Assembly (NCBI GenBank): GCA_003454135.1
Contig: DMKW01000100.1
Coordinates: 212 to 15,531, forward strand
DNA length: 15,320 bases
Origin: Microbacteriaceae bacterium
Lineage (GTDB): Bacteria > Actinomycetota > Actinomycetes > Actinomycetales > Microbacteriaceae
Reading direction: 5' to 3'
Below are positions 1 through 7,757 of this stretch, one piece after another. The number at the start of each line of letters is the position of its first letter. Within the stretch, counting starts at the first letter, position 1. A program made the position numbers and the translations under genes. A model generated the notes under the pieces. It searched no databases and was not told the origin of the DNA. It saw only the letters and a program-made list of their open reading frames with translations.

Positions 1-32
1 GGCGCTCTGGCCTAGATCAGTCGCGGCCCGCC

Positions 33-48
33 AGGTCGTCGGCGACCT
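33..48. other. Small perfect inverted repeat upstream of the MFS gene
   Basis: AGGTCG, a 4-base loop TCGG, then CGACCT form a perfect 6-bp stem. It lies 44 bp before the MFS transporter start. No T-run follows, so a terminator for a gene left of the window is possible but weak. Nothing else in positions 1-91 looks like a gene. The transporter's own frame is open back to the window edge but offers no ATG, GTG or TTG before position 92. Confidence 0.3.
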
Positions 49-91
49 AGCCATCCACGCCGATCGGGTCGATGATTGCTGGTATGGCGGG

Positions 92-1393
92 ATGGGGAGT
101 GCCGATCGGTCGCGGGTCATGAATCCGGCGGCGCGGCGCGTCCAGCGTGTCTACTTGATCCTCCTGCTCGGCAACACGCTGGCGGCGTCATTCATCTGGG
201 GCATCAACACCCTCTTCCTGCTCGACGCGGGGCTGTCGAACTTCGAAGCGTTCGCCGCGAACGCGTTCTTCACCGCTGGCATGGTGATCTTCGAGATCCC
301 GACCGGTGTCGTCGCCGACACGGCGGGGAGGAAGGTGTCCTATCTGCTCGGGACGATCACGCTGTCCGTCACCACCGGGCTCTACTGGATGCTGTGGCTC
401 TGGCACGCGCCCTTCGTCTGGTGGGCGATCGTCTCCGTGTTGCTCGGGCTCGGCTTCACCTTCTTTTCCGGCGCGGTGGACGCCTGGCTGGTCGACGCGC
501 TGACGTCGACCGGGTACACCGCCAGCCTGGAGGCCGTGTTCGGCCGAGGGCTCGTGGTAACCGGTATCGCGATGTTCACCGGCTCGGTGCTGGGCGGCGT
601 GATCGCCCAGGCGACCAATCTCGGGGTTCCATTCCTCTTGCGCGCCGGGGTGCTCATACTCATGTTCCTGTTCGCGTTCTTCGTGATGAAGGACCTCGGG
701 TTCACCCCGGATCGCTCGATGGGGCCGCTGAAAGCGACCCGGAACGTACTGACGCAGTCGATCGAGCACGGGCTCAAGAAGCGCCCGGTGCGCTACGTTA
801 TTCTCTCCGCGCCGTTCGCATCCGGGGTCGGGATCTACGCCTTCTATGCGCTGCAGCCTTACCTGCTGCAGCTCTACGGCGACAAATCTGCCTATTCCGT
901 CGCCGGGCTGGCGGCGGCTGTCCTCTCGCTGTCGCAGGTGGCCGGGGGCGTGTTCGCGCCCCGGATCCGCGGGCTGTTCGCAAAGCGAACCACCACGATG
1001 ATCGGGGCTTCTCTCGCCAGCATCGTCGCGCTCGTGTTGCTCGGTGTGAACAGCCTCTTCTGGCTCGCGATCGTCTTCTTGGTGGTCTGGGGCTTCGTGT
1101 TCGCCGTGGCCGGACCGGTGCGACAGGCCTACCTCAACGACATGATCCCGTCGAAGCAGCGCGCGACCGTGCTTTCGTTCGATTCGCTGTTCGGCAGCCT
1201 CGGCGGGGTGTTCATCCAGCCGGCCCTCGGCCGCGCCGCGGACCTCTGGGGCTACGGGACCTCGCTTGTGATCGGTGGCGTCGTGGAGCTCATCGGGATC
1301 CCACTTCTGTTCGCGAGCCGGCGGCAGCACGACCGCGCCGACACGAACACGGCGCGGAAGGAGGTTGCCCCGGCCGCGCCCGAGGCGCCGTGA
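92..1393 (+). CDS. MFS transporter, 12-helix efflux-type permease
   Basis: A 433-residue integral membrane protein of the major facilitator superfamily, the usual length for a 12-helix member. Hydrophobic helices alternate with short loops from about residue 18 to 408. The loop after helix 2 has a motif-A-like GVVADTAGRK (residues 72-81), the conserved gating loop of MFS drug/H+ antiporters. A longer basic loop near residues 200-235 divides the two six-helix halves, and the C-terminal tail after residue 409 is charged and Ala/Pro-rich. The substrate cannot be read from the sequence; proton-driven export of a small molecule is the family expectation. The start at 92 has no good Shine-Dalgarno sequence. 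Met10 (position 119) is an alternative only slightly further from the first helix. The gene converges on the zinc-ribbon gene with 19 bp between stops. Antisense and +1-frame open frames over it are GC-bias shadows. Confidence 0.88.
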   Translation: MGSADRSRVMNPAARRVQRVYLILLLGNTLAASFIWGINTLFLLDAGLSNFEAFAANAFFTAGMVIFEIPTGVVADTAGRKVSYLLGTITLSVTTGLYWMLWLWHAPFVWWAIVSVLLGLGFTFFSGAVDAWLVDALTSTGYTASLEAVFGRGLVVTGIAMFTGSVLGGVIAQATNLGVPFLLRAGVLILMFLFAFFVMKDLGFTPDRSMGPLKATRNVLTQSIEHGLKKRPVRYVILSAPFASGVGIYAFYALQPYLLQLYGDKSAYSVAGLAAAVLSLSQVAGGVFAPRIRGLFAKRTTTMIGASLASIVALVLLGVNSLFWLAIVFLVVWGFVFAVAGPVRQAYLNDMIPSKQRATVLSFDSLFGSLGGVFIQPALGRAADLWGYGTSLVIGGVVELIGIPLLFASRRQHDRADTNTARKEVAPAAPEAP

Positions 1394-1412
1394 GCGCAGT
1401 GGTCCCATCTTC

Positions 1413-1562
1413 CTAATGCGGACGGTCGCCGCGCCATGTGAAGGCAACCCATCGTGCGCAGCGGCGGCAAATGTAGACACCGGTGCTGCCGATGTCGTGG
1501 AGCTTTGTGCGTGGGAGCGTCCGGCCGCAGCACGAGCAATAGGTTTCGGGATCGCTAGTCAT
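1413..1562 (-). CDS. Small zinc-ribbon protein, 49 aa
   Basis: A short gene of 49 codons plus TAG. The protein starts MTSDPETYCSCCGR and has ICRRCAR near its middle. This gives two CxxC pairs (C9/C12 and C32/C35) 19 residues apart, the layout of a one-zinc ribbon; C11 is an extra cysteine. The C-terminus is Trp/Arg-rich (WVAFTWRGDRPH). The ATG lies inside the last codons of the upstream thioredoxin-like gene, with an 8-base overlap and no separate Shine-Dalgarno sequence, so translation is probably coupled to it. I do not recognise the family. Zinc or redox sensing, nucleic-acid binding, or a partner role for the thioredoxin-like protein are all open. Support for its reality: the cysteine pattern, the overlap and the convergent end 19 bp from the MFS stop. 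Confidence 0.62.
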   Translation of the reverse strand: MTSDPETYCSCCGRTLPRTKLHDIGSTGVYICRRCARWVAFTWRGDRPH

Positions 1563-1863
1563 GACGTTCGAGTGCGTCCACGAGTTGCTCGATCGTGGGG
1601 AGACCGGCGAAACCGGTCGGTGTGCGGTAGATGCGGCAGGCCAAATCTGTTATTCGGCCGGCGGCAGGGAACAGGTCGCTGCCGTCGACGGTGATGGTGG
1701 GAGACCCGGCGAATGGAACCGTTGCTGCATCCTCGGGGGTTGAGAGCAGTTTGAACGTAACTGCGACGTCAGTGTGTTGTGTCAGGGCCAACGCGGCATT
1801 CATTCGGCTGCCGGCTTCCTGCCAGTTGGGACAGTCGTCGATGTGCAGGATCTCCACCTTCAT
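1555..1863 (-). CDS. Thioredoxin-fold protein (CPNW type)
   Basis: A 102-residue cytoplasmic protein with no signal peptide. It begins with a beta strand, MKVEILHIDDCPNW, with Cys12 at the position of the thioredoxin active site but only one cysteine in the motif. It continues with a cis-Pro-like segment, FAGSPTITVDG (residues 51-61), and has a second cysteine in LACRIYRT. This arrangement (CPNW, GSPT, then a C-terminal CRxY) is that of the small thioredoxin-like proteins often annotated as thioredoxin family or alkylmercury-lyase-like in actinobacteria. Their substrates are not established. It is not a MerB enzyme, because the catalytic cysteines of MerB are absent. The start at 1863 is supported by AAGGA about 8 bases upstream. 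It is first in a two-gene unit with the zinc-ribbon gene and is divergent from the SRPBCC remnant. Confidence 0.75.
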   Translation of the reverse strand: MKVEILHIDDCPNWQEAGSRMNAALALTQHTDVAVTFKLLSTPEDAATVPFAGSPTITVDGSDLFPAAGRITDLACRIYRTPTGFAGLPTIEQLVDALERHD

Positions 1864-1943
1864 GCATCAATCCTTGCGCGTTTCTGTCATCAGCGACGCG
1901 AATTGAACCACTCCACTGCCGGGCTGGCGGCGCCGGGAGTTAG

Positions 1944-2078
1944 ATGACGCGAATGACCGCGGTCACGATGTTCTCCAGCGCCGAGCAACTCGAACAGATG
2001 CTTCAAATGGGTATGGAAGAGGGCATGCGCCTTGCCGTGGGCCAGATTGACGCGATCCTCTCAGAAGTCCCGGTCTGA
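1944..2078 (+). pseudogene. C-terminal remnant of an SRPBCC/AHSA1-family protein
   Basis: This 44-codon frame reads MTRMTAVTMFSSAEQLEQ, then MLQMGMEEGMRLAVGQIDAI, and ends in TGA. TRMT followed by a strand, a helix with EQ..MGMEEGM and a final GQID(A)L helix is the hallmark C-terminus of the AHSA1-like branch of the SRPBCC (START/Bet v1-like) superfamily, which is normally about 140-165 residues. The first 100 or so residues are missing. The frame is closed by a TAG directly before the ATG at 1944, and the 80 bp upstream encode nothing family-like in any frame. GGGAG stands 5-6 bases before the ATG, so a short peptide could still be made, but without the ligand-binding cavity. The likeliest origin is a deletion that joined this end to the thioredoxin-like gene's promoter region. 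It ends 5 bp from the response regulator's stop, in convergent orientation. Confidence 0.6.
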
Positions 2079-2083
2079 GCTCG

Positions 2084-2752
2084 CTATTTCGCGTAGCGAG
2101 GCTGGTTCAGGTCGTCCCTGAGTAGGCTGAAGGCGCTTTCGCGGTCCTTGACCGCAAGCTTGTGAAGGACCGCCGAGAGATGAACCCGCACCGTCGTTGG
2201 TGAGACGAACAGCCTTCGCCCGACCTCCTCCGTGGAGGTTCCCTGGCTCAGCATCTCCATGACGTCCCACTCCCGCGGACTCAGCCTCGCAGCGGCGACC
2301 GATTTGCGCATGAGGCGCCGCCGGGGTCCCCGGAACTCTTCGAGAATCCGCGTCACGAGTTCGGCTGGCATGGCTGCTTCGCCAGCAAGCACGCCCCTCA
2401 ACGCTGCAGCAAGCGTTCCAGGATCGGTGTCCTTGAGGAGATATCCCGCGGCACCCGCCCGCAGGGAGTCGAACAGGTCATCGTTCTCCTTCGACTGCGT
2501 GAGCATGACGACGGCGATCTGGGGCAGATCCCGACGGATCTGCTGGGCGGCTTGGATTCCGTTGCCAGGCATGTTTATGTCGAGCAGCACCACATCGGGT
2601 CGGTGTTCGAGAACGAGCCGTATTGCCTCGTGGGCGTTCGCCCCCTCCCCGCAAATCTCGCAATCGCCCGCTTCCAGTGCCTCGCGGATTCGCGACCGCA
2701 TTGGTGCGTGATCGTCGGCCAGGACTACCCGGATCTTGCTTTCGATTACCAC
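2084..2752 (-). CDS. NarL/FixJ-family response regulator
   Basis: A 222-residue two-domain regulator. The N-terminal receiver has the acidic pair D13-D14, phospho-acceptor D58 (VVLLDINMPG), T85 and K107, all the canonical residues, so it should be phosphorylated normally. The C-terminal LuxR-type helix-turn-helix (about 155-212) starts LSPREWDVMEML and carries the recognition segment VSPTTVRVHLSAVLHKL. The start is a GTG at 2752 that overlaps the kinase stop by 7 bases, giving translational coupling. It is the evident partner of the kinase just upstream. The target genes are unknown. The co-oriented Tad pilus operon and the paired repeats upstream of flp are the nearest candidates, but that link is inference only. 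Confidence 0.92.
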   Translation of the reverse strand: MVIESKIRVVLADDHAPMRSRIREALEAGDCEICGEGANAHEAIRLVLEHRPDVVLLDINMPGNGIQAAQQIRRDLPQIAVVMLTQSKENDDLFDSLRAGAAGYLLKDTDPGTLAAALRGVLAGEAAMPAELVTRILEEFRGPRRRLMRKSVAAARLSPREWDVMEMLSQGTSTEEVGRRLFVSPTTVRVHLSAVLHKLAVKDRESAFSLLRDDLNQPRYAK

Positions 2753-4239
2753 AGGACCGTCACCACGCTTCCAATGCCTGAGTGGGCTTCCACTGTGAAC
2801 GAGCCAGGAAGCGCGAGCGCTCGCTCACGCATGCTGATGAGGCCGTACCCCGCGGTGGCGGCGACGCTCGCGGACACGTCGAATCCTTGCCCATCGTCCT
2901 CTATCGTCAGTCGGCAGCCGCCATCCTGGCTGAGTCTGATCCGCACTCGCCTGGCCTTGCCGTGGTGTACTGCGTTCGCGACCGCTTCCCTCGTTATGCG
3001 CAGCAGTGCATGCTGTTGGTCAGACGCGACACTGACCGAGTTGTCGAGGTCAACCTCAACGTTGACCTCGTATCTTTCGGCCAGCTCTGTTGTCGTGCGG
3101 CACAGGACGAAGCCAAGCGGCTCTTCGCTGGCACGACCGAGCGCGTGCACGGCGGCCCGCGCCTCGTCAAGAGCACGGTCGCAGGCCCTGATGATGTGGT
3201 TTCCGGAGGCCATGCCTGCGGGGATGGTGTGGCATTCCGAGCGGATGTACGCGAGTTCCTGAATGACGCCGTCGTGGAGTTCGCGTGCGAGCCGTCGTCG
3301 GTCGTCTGACACGGCCAACCCTGCTTGAGCGCTCCAGTACTGGTTGATCTCGCGGGTCGCGCCGACCAACAGCAGCACGTAGAAGCCAGTGCGGAGTAGG
3401 TCACTCGTGTTGACCCAGTCGGTGTACCGGGAAGGAACGAGCACGTCGTTGATGCGAGCGAATGAGCCGAGCGCACACGCCGGTCCGAGCCAGCGCAGCA
3501 GTTCGTCTTTGCGGCGCCCCGCCTGGAAAGTGAATGCGACCGAGGCGACGAAGAAGCCCAACGCGGTCAGGCCCTGGGCGACCGGCAGCAGCGAGTACCC
3601 GGTGAGCATCGTGTGCTGGGCGGGTCCGAAAGAGGCAGACGGCTGTGACATCGCGATCCACGGGAGGGCCAGGAACGTCACGGCAATCACTGCCATGGGG
3701 GAAAGCACGGCCAGCCGCCGCAGTGCGAGCTGATTCGCCAGGGACCTGTTCGAGACGGCCGCAGCGCCGATCAGAAGAGAGCCAAGGGCCTGCAGGCCCA
3801 ATGGGAGCCACACGTCGAGTTTTCCGGAGCGAAACCCCTGAATACCCTGCAGGTAGGTAAGGCAAAGCCCAGCCACAGCCACGAAGACGAGGCAATGGCC
3901 GATCAGCAAGTCCTGCAACATGCCGCGACGGATGAATCGTCCATACACCAGGTAGGCCACCAATACGGCGATACAGGCGCCGACCGAGTCGAGCACTACG
4001 TGCAGGGACGCGTTGCGGATTCCGATGGCGACGTAAGGCCGCCAAGTTGTCGCCCCCGTAACGATCAGGCCGACCGCGCATGCAGCGACGGTGGGGCGCA
4101 ATTCGGTGATGCGTTCCTTAGGCATCGGCGCTCGTGCGGCGGTCTGCTCGAGACGGATTCTGTCGCCTGAGCGAGCATGAAAAGAGATTGGCGGCGCGAG
4201 TGCGAGCGCGCGAGAACTCCAGTTTCGGGCGTTACCCAT
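2746..4239 (-). CDS. Membrane sensor histidine kinase, HisKA_3 (NarL-partner) type
   Basis: A 497-residue kinase. A basic N-terminus of about 45 residues leads into seven or eight hydrophobic segments (roughly 47-64, 79-100, 108-131, 143-163, 176-196, 213-238, 281-297). These form an integral-membrane sensor with no large extracellular domain. The phosphorylated His is H322 in LARELHDGVIQEL, the HisKA_3 dimerisation motif of NarX/DesK-like kinases. The ATPase domain has the N-box REAVANAVHHGKA (about 417-429), the G1 box DDGQGFD (448-454) and the G2 segment GYGLISMRERA. It autophosphorylates and passes phosphate to the regulator encoded next. The start at 4239 has AAGG about 9 bases upstream; Met39 is a weaker alternative. 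The sensor fold suggests a membrane or lipid-soluble signal, which is inference. It is last but one on a strand shared with the tad operon, with its own 198-bp upstream gap. Confidence 0.9.
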   Translation of the reverse strand: MGNARNWSSRALALAPPISFHARSGDRIRLEQTAARAPMPKERITELRPTVAACAVGLIVTGATTWRPYVAIGIRNASLHVVLDSVGACIAVLVAYLVYGRFIRRGMLQDLLIGHCLVFVAVAGLCLTYLQGIQGFRSGKLDVWLPLGLQALGSLLIGAAAVSNRSLANQLALRRLAVLSPMAVIAVTFLALPWIAMSQPSASFGPAQHTMLTGYSLLPVAQGLTALGFFVASVAFTFQAGRRKDELLRWLGPACALGSFARINDVLVPSRYTDWVNTSDLLRTGFYVLLLVGATREINQYWSAQAGLAVSDDRRRLARELHDGVIQELAYIRSECHTIPAGMASGNHIIRACDRALDEARAAVHALGRASEEPLGFVLCRTTTELAERYEVNVEVDLDNSVSVASDQQHALLRITREAVANAVHHGKARRVRIRLSQDGGCRLTIEDDGQGFDVSASVAATAGYGLISMRERALALPGSFTVEAHSGIGSVVTVLW

Positions 4240-4263
4240 GACGGGTGCCTTCGTTCGGATAAT

Positions 4264-4287
4264 GAGCCACTTTCGGGTAAGCGGCTC
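4264..4287. promoter_or_regulatory. Inverted repeat just upstream of the histidine kinase
   Basis: GAGCC-A-CTT, loop TCGGGT, AAG-C-GGCTC: eight paired bases with one A/C mismatch. It stands 25 bp before the kinase start, in the gap between tadC and the kinase (4240-4437). In the minus-strand RNA it is followed by AUUAUCC rather than a U-run, so it is a poor intrinsic terminator. An operator (for example autoregulation by the NarL-type regulator) or a leader hairpin is equally possible. The rest of the gap holds no convincing gene. I could not place a confident -35/-10 pair in it. Confidence 0.4.
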
Positions 4288-4437
4288 GGTCAGGGGAGTC
4301 TATCCAGCGCGCGATTGTTACTACCAGTCCCCTGTTTGGGCCACACCGATCACCCGATCGAGGGCGCCCCAGCGGGCAGTTCCATCGTGAGGCGCGTTCG
4401 GCTCCGCGACCAAGATCTTTGCGAGGATCGCCAGCGC

Positions 4438-5298
4438 TTAGGAGAAGGCTTTGATCATGCTGAGAACGGCGGGGGTGAGCAGAACGATAAACAGCACCGG
4501 CAAGATGCAGAAGACGAGCGGGAAGAGCACCTTGACCGGTATTTTCATGGCCTTCTCTTCGGCTCTCTGCCGACGGCGAAGGCGCATCTCGGCGGCCTGG
4601 ACGCGAAGTACGGCCGCGATCGCGATCCCGTAGGTGTCCGCCTGCACAACTGAGCGAGTGAACCTCCGCAGGTCGGGAGACGAGGTGCGATCGCTGAAGG
4701 CCTGGTAGGCGTCCCTGCGGGCACGCCCAATGCTCATGTCCTGCAGAGTGCGGATGAATTCCTCCGCCAACGGTCCTCTGCCATTCGCGGCGGCCTTCGC
4801 CATGGCGGCCTCGAAGCCGAGGCCTGCCTCTACCGCGATGGTCATCTGGTCCAGGGTGTCTGCCAGCGCATTTTGCATCTTCTCCTGCCGTTCCTGCCCC
4901 CGGCTGATGAGAAGGAGGTCTGGCACGAAGAAGCAGAGCAGCGTGAGGCAGGCCCCGAGCACCACTCGAAGCATCACCGGATCCCCGCTGATCCACCAGA
5001 CAGCAAGCAAGCCGCCCACCGCCGCGACGATCGGTTTCGCAATCAGGATCTTGTCGACCGACCAGGCGGGCGGGCGGCCGGCGAGCGCGAGCCGACGCTC
5101 AAGCATGCTGAGGTATCCCTTCGGGGCGCGGCCGTGACTTGCGCCCACGATCGTTGGGTGGGCGCGAGCGACGCCAGCACCGGCATCCGGCGGGTCCGCG
5201 ACGGGCTCCCGTTTCCGAGCCGTGACAAGGATGCCGATGAGTGCGCTGAACCCTCCGGCAATGGCGATGGAGGCGAGGACGGCGATGAATGAGGGCAT
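4438..5298 (-). CDS. tadC: Tad pilus inner-membrane platform protein TadC
   Basis: A 286-residue protein of the GspF/T2SSF-like family, the TadC half of the TadB/TadC platform that the TadA ATPase acts on to extend the Flp pilus. Hydrophobic segments lie at about 3-25, 86-104 and 108-131, with a closing pair between 255 and 283. The cytoplasmic GspF-like domain lies between 135 and 250 and contains NALADTLDQMTIAVEAGLGF, the characteristic helix of the fold, and a basic helix LRVQAAEMRLRRRQRAEEKA. The start at 5298 has a near-perfect AGGAGG six bases upstream. That site overlaps the tadB stop, so the two are translated together. It is the last gene of the operon. No strong terminator follows its stop. 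Confidence 0.9.
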   Translation of the reverse strand: MPSFIAVLASIAIAGGFSALIGILVTARKREPVADPPDAGAGVARAHPTIVGASHGRAPKGYLSMLERRLALAGRPPAWSVDKILIAKPIVAAVGGLLAVWWISGDPVMLRVVLGACLTLLCFFVPDLLLISRGQERQEKMQNALADTLDQMTIAVEAGLGFEAAMAKAAANGRGPLAEEFIRTLQDMSIGRARRDAYQAFSDRTSSPDLRRFTRSVVQADTYGIAIAAVLRVQAAEMRLRRRQRAEEKAMKIPVKVLFPLVFCILPVLFIVLLTPAVLSMIKAFS

Positions 5299-5307
5299 GT
5301 GAACCTC

Positions 5308-6264
5308 CTAGAACTTCACTTTGACGACGACCATCATCCACAGCGAGCCCACCGCGAGCAGGATGCCCGCGGCGACGAGCGCGAGGATGCCCCAGATGCT
5401 GCCGAAAAAGCCTGTGAAGTACGACGGCTGCGTCAGAATCAGGAAACTGAATACTCCGACCGGCAGAAGAATCAGCACCCACGCCGACATTTTTCCTTCG
5501 GCGGCCAGACTGTTCACCTGCCTTCGGATCTCGTTGCGCTCGCGGATGGTGTGCCCGACCTGGTCGAGCACCTGGGATAGGTTGCCACCCACCTCGCGAT
5601 TGATGGCGATCGCTTGCGCCACCCACAGGAAATCATCGCTCCGCATGCGAATCGCGGTGTTCTCCAGCGCTTCGCCCATGTCGCGACCAATTCGCGTCTC
5701 GTTCACGACCCTGGCGAATTCACCGGCCGTGGGCGACTCGATCTCCTGGGAGGCGGCGTCGACGGCGCGGAGCAGGCTGTGCCCGGCGCGAAGACCTCCG
5801 GCGAGCAGGCCGAGGGATTCGTCGAGCTGGTCGGCGAATTTTGCTCGACGGCGACCGGCCCTGAGAGTGAGCAGGAGTTTGGCGCCGAACGGAGCGAACG
5901 CCGCACAGGCGACCATCAGCGGAATCGCAAACATGGTGCCCGTGCCGAGCAGCAACCCGACGACGGCCAGCGCCAGAGCGGCGGAGATGACCATGAGCAC
6001 GAAGGCGGGCGGTTGCATCCGGATGTTCGCCAACTCGAGTTCTTCGGCGTTGAACGGGGCTCTTCCACGGCGTTGGATTGCCTTTTCGATGGTCTCGACC
6101 GTGCCGTCCGCCAGCCGGCTGATGGCTGACGGCGGCGTGTCGCCGGGTGCTCGCCGTCGTGCCAATGGCACGCGTGGCAAGGGGGGCGCGACTACCAGGA
6201 GGATCGCTACCAAAAGCGCGAGCAGGGCAACGGCGATGCCCAGGTAGAGCACGACGTCGTTCAT
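5308..6264 (-). CDS. tadB: Tad pilus inner-membrane platform protein TadB
   Basis: A 318-residue GspF/T2SSF-like membrane protein and paralogue of TadC. An N-terminal anchor (about 5-27) is followed by a paired helix region (88-133) and the cytoplasmic GspF domain (about 143-250). That domain holds ADQLDESLGLLAGGLRAGHS and the conserved EVGGNLSQVLDQVGHTIRER segment typical of TadB. The final helices (about 260-315) anchor the C-terminus. The ATG overlaps the tadA stop as ATGA, so it is translationally coupled to the ATPase it works with. Length and order (tadA-tadB-tadC) are standard for the locus. Confidence 0.92.
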   Translation of the reverse strand: MNDVVLYLGIAVALLALLVAILLVVAPPLPRVPLARRRAPGDTPPSAISRLADGTVETIEKAIQRRGRAPFNAEELELANIRMQPPAFVLMVISAALALAVVGLLLGTGTMFAIPLMVACAAFAPFGAKLLLTLRAGRRRAKFADQLDESLGLLAGGLRAGHSLLRAVDAASQEIESPTAGEFARVVNETRIGRDMGEALENTAIRMRSDDFLWVAQAIAINREVGGNLSQVLDQVGHTIRERNEIRRQVNSLAAEGKMSAWVLILLPVGVFSFLILTQPSYFTGFFGSIWGILALVAAGILLAVGSLWMMVVVKVKF

Positions 6265-7757
6265 CGCTGTGCCCGTGTGCTGAGGTCCGCCTGGAACACG
6301 CTGGGCGAGAGCTGGATACCCAGATCCCGAAAACGGTCGGCGAACCGCGGACGCACCCCTGTCGCTACCGCCCGTCCCAGGATATTCCCGTTCGTGTCGA
6401 CCCCTGCCCCGTGGTCGAAGACGAAGGCATCCTGAAGGGTAACTATCTCGCCTTCCATTCCCTGCACTTCGGTGAGGTGAGTAACTCGACGGGTGCCGTC
6501 TTTGAGCCGACCAATCTGCACGATCACGTCGATAGCAGAGGCTATTTGCTCGCGGATGGCGCGCAGCGGCAGATCCATCCCGGCCATCAGCACGAGAGTT
6601 TCCATCCGGGCGATCGCGTCGCGCGGCGAGTTGGAATGCACGGTGGAGATGGACCCTTCGTGGCCGGTATTCATGGCCTGCAGCATGTCCAGAGTTTCAC
6701 CTCCTCGGCATTCTCCGATCACGATACGGTCCGGTCGCATACGAAGCGCATTGCGCACGAGATCCCGGATGGTGACCTCGCCCTTGCCCTCGATGTTCGA
6801 CGGCCGGGACTCGAGTCGGATGACGTGCTCTTGTTGCAGCTGCAATTCCACGGCATCCTCGATCGTGATGATTCGTTCGTCGGCCGGAATATAGCCGGAG
6901 AGCACGTTGAGCAGCGTCGTCTTGCCGGTACCGGTGCCGCCGGAGACGATGATGTTGAGCTTCGCTTTGACGCAGGCGTCGAGCACGGCCGCGATATCGG
7001 CGCTTAGCGTGCCGAATTGGATGAGGTCGTGCGCCGCGAAAGGCTCCCTCGCAAACTTGCGAATGGTGAGAGAGGATCCGTCGACCGCAAGTGGCGGAAT
7101 GACGGCGTTCACACGAGAACCGTCGGCCAGTCGGGCATCGACAAACGGCGACGATTCGTCGATCCGGCGGCCTACCTTCGAGACGATTCGCTCGATCACG
7201 CGTCGGAGTTGCACCTCGCTGATGAACCGCGCGGTGTCGCGGGTGAGGTGTCCTCTCCGCTCGACGAAAATCTGATCGGGGCCGTTGACCATGATTTCGG
7301 TCACTTCATCGTCAGCAAGAAGCGTCTCCAGGGGACCGTAGCCGAGCACGTCGGCCCCGATCTCGGCGATGAGCCGGGTGCGTTCGTCCGCGCTCAGGGG
7401 CACCTGTTCGGCCGAAACAATCGTGCTGAGTTCCGCGCGGGCATAGGAATGCAATTGCTCTTCAGACAGGCTCGGGTCGTTTAGCCGGGAGCCGATGCGT
7501 TCGAACAGCACCTGGGCGGCCCGTTCCTTGATCTCCAAGAGCGGGTCGATCGCAAAAACCACGGCCGACACGTTCGACGGTGGGGGAGGGGAGATCGGTT
7601 CGGTCGCGAAGTCGAGGCTGCGCTGCCGATCGTTCTCCCGGGACGGCTCGGGCGGCGAAGCTCCCGCCGGCGCCTGGGCTCGGCCGTCCGCATCCTGGGT
7701 GAGAAGAGGCTGTGGGGTGTCGCGGCGAGCGGCGTCAGCCCGATCGGTGAGGTTCAT
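6261..7757 (-). CDS. tadA: Tad pilus assembly ATPase TadA/CpaF
   Basis: A 498-residue secretion ATPase of the PulE/VirB11 superfamily that powers Flp pilus extension from the cytoplasmic face. Visible motifs in order: Walker A GGTGTGKTT (273-281), Asp box ITIEDAVELQL (from 297), Walker B RIVIGECRGGE (344-354) and His box GHEGSISTVHSN (365-376). The N-terminal domain contains VLGYGPLETLLADDEVTEIMVNG (137-159), diagnostic of CpaF/TadA. The first 60 residues are low-complexity, charged and proline-rich (SPPPPS), longer than needed and probably disordered. The start overlaps the tadZ stop as ATGA, and the stop overlaps tadB in the same way. Confidence 0.96.
   Translation of the reverse strand: MNLTDRADAARRDTPQPLLTQDADGRAQAPAGASPPEPSRENDRQRSLDFATEPISPPPPSNVSAVVFAIDPLLEIKERAAQVLFERIGSRLNDPSLSEEQLHSYARAELSTIVSAEQVPLSADERTRLIAEIGADVLGYGPLETLLADDEVTEIMVNGPDQIFVERRGHLTRDTARFISEVQLRRVIERIVSKVGRRIDESSPFVDARLADGSRVNAVIPPLAVDGSSLTIRKFAREPFAAHDLIQFGTLSADIAAVLDACVKAKLNIIVSGGTGTGKTTLLNVLSGYIPADERIITIEDAVELQLQQEHVIRLESRPSNIEGKGEVTIRDLVRNALRMRPDRIVIGECRGGETLDMLQAMNTGHEGSISTVHSNSPRDAIARMETLVLMAGMDLPLRAIREQIASAIDVIVQIGRLKDGTRRVTHLTEVQGMEGEIVTLQDAFVFDHGAGVDTNGNILGRAVATGVRPRFADRFRDLGIQLSPSVFQADLSTRAQR

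Noticed and set aside
1..15. Possible end of an upstream gene (frame reading GALA then TAG)
   Set aside because: Four codons are too few to support a call.
188..1480. Long antisense open frame (430 codons) across the MFS gene, and a 446-codon frame from 76 in another plus-strand frame
   Set aside because: Both are extremely Arg/Glu/His- or Arg/Gly-rich, show no domain, and lie over a clear 12-helix membrane protein. They are GC-bias shadows.
4290..4437. Search for a -35/-10 pair for the kinase gene
   Set aside because: TAGACT near 4298-4303 resembles a -10, but no acceptable -35 stands at 16-18 bp.
4177..4653. 158-codon plus-strand frame across the kinase-tadC gap
   Set aside because: It spans the kinase start, the gap and the tadC end in antisense and ends with no domain. 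The composition is that of a chance frame.
6147..7007. 286-codon plus-strand frame across tadB/tadA
   Set aside because: It is antisense to the TadA Walker and His boxes, with low-complexity composition.
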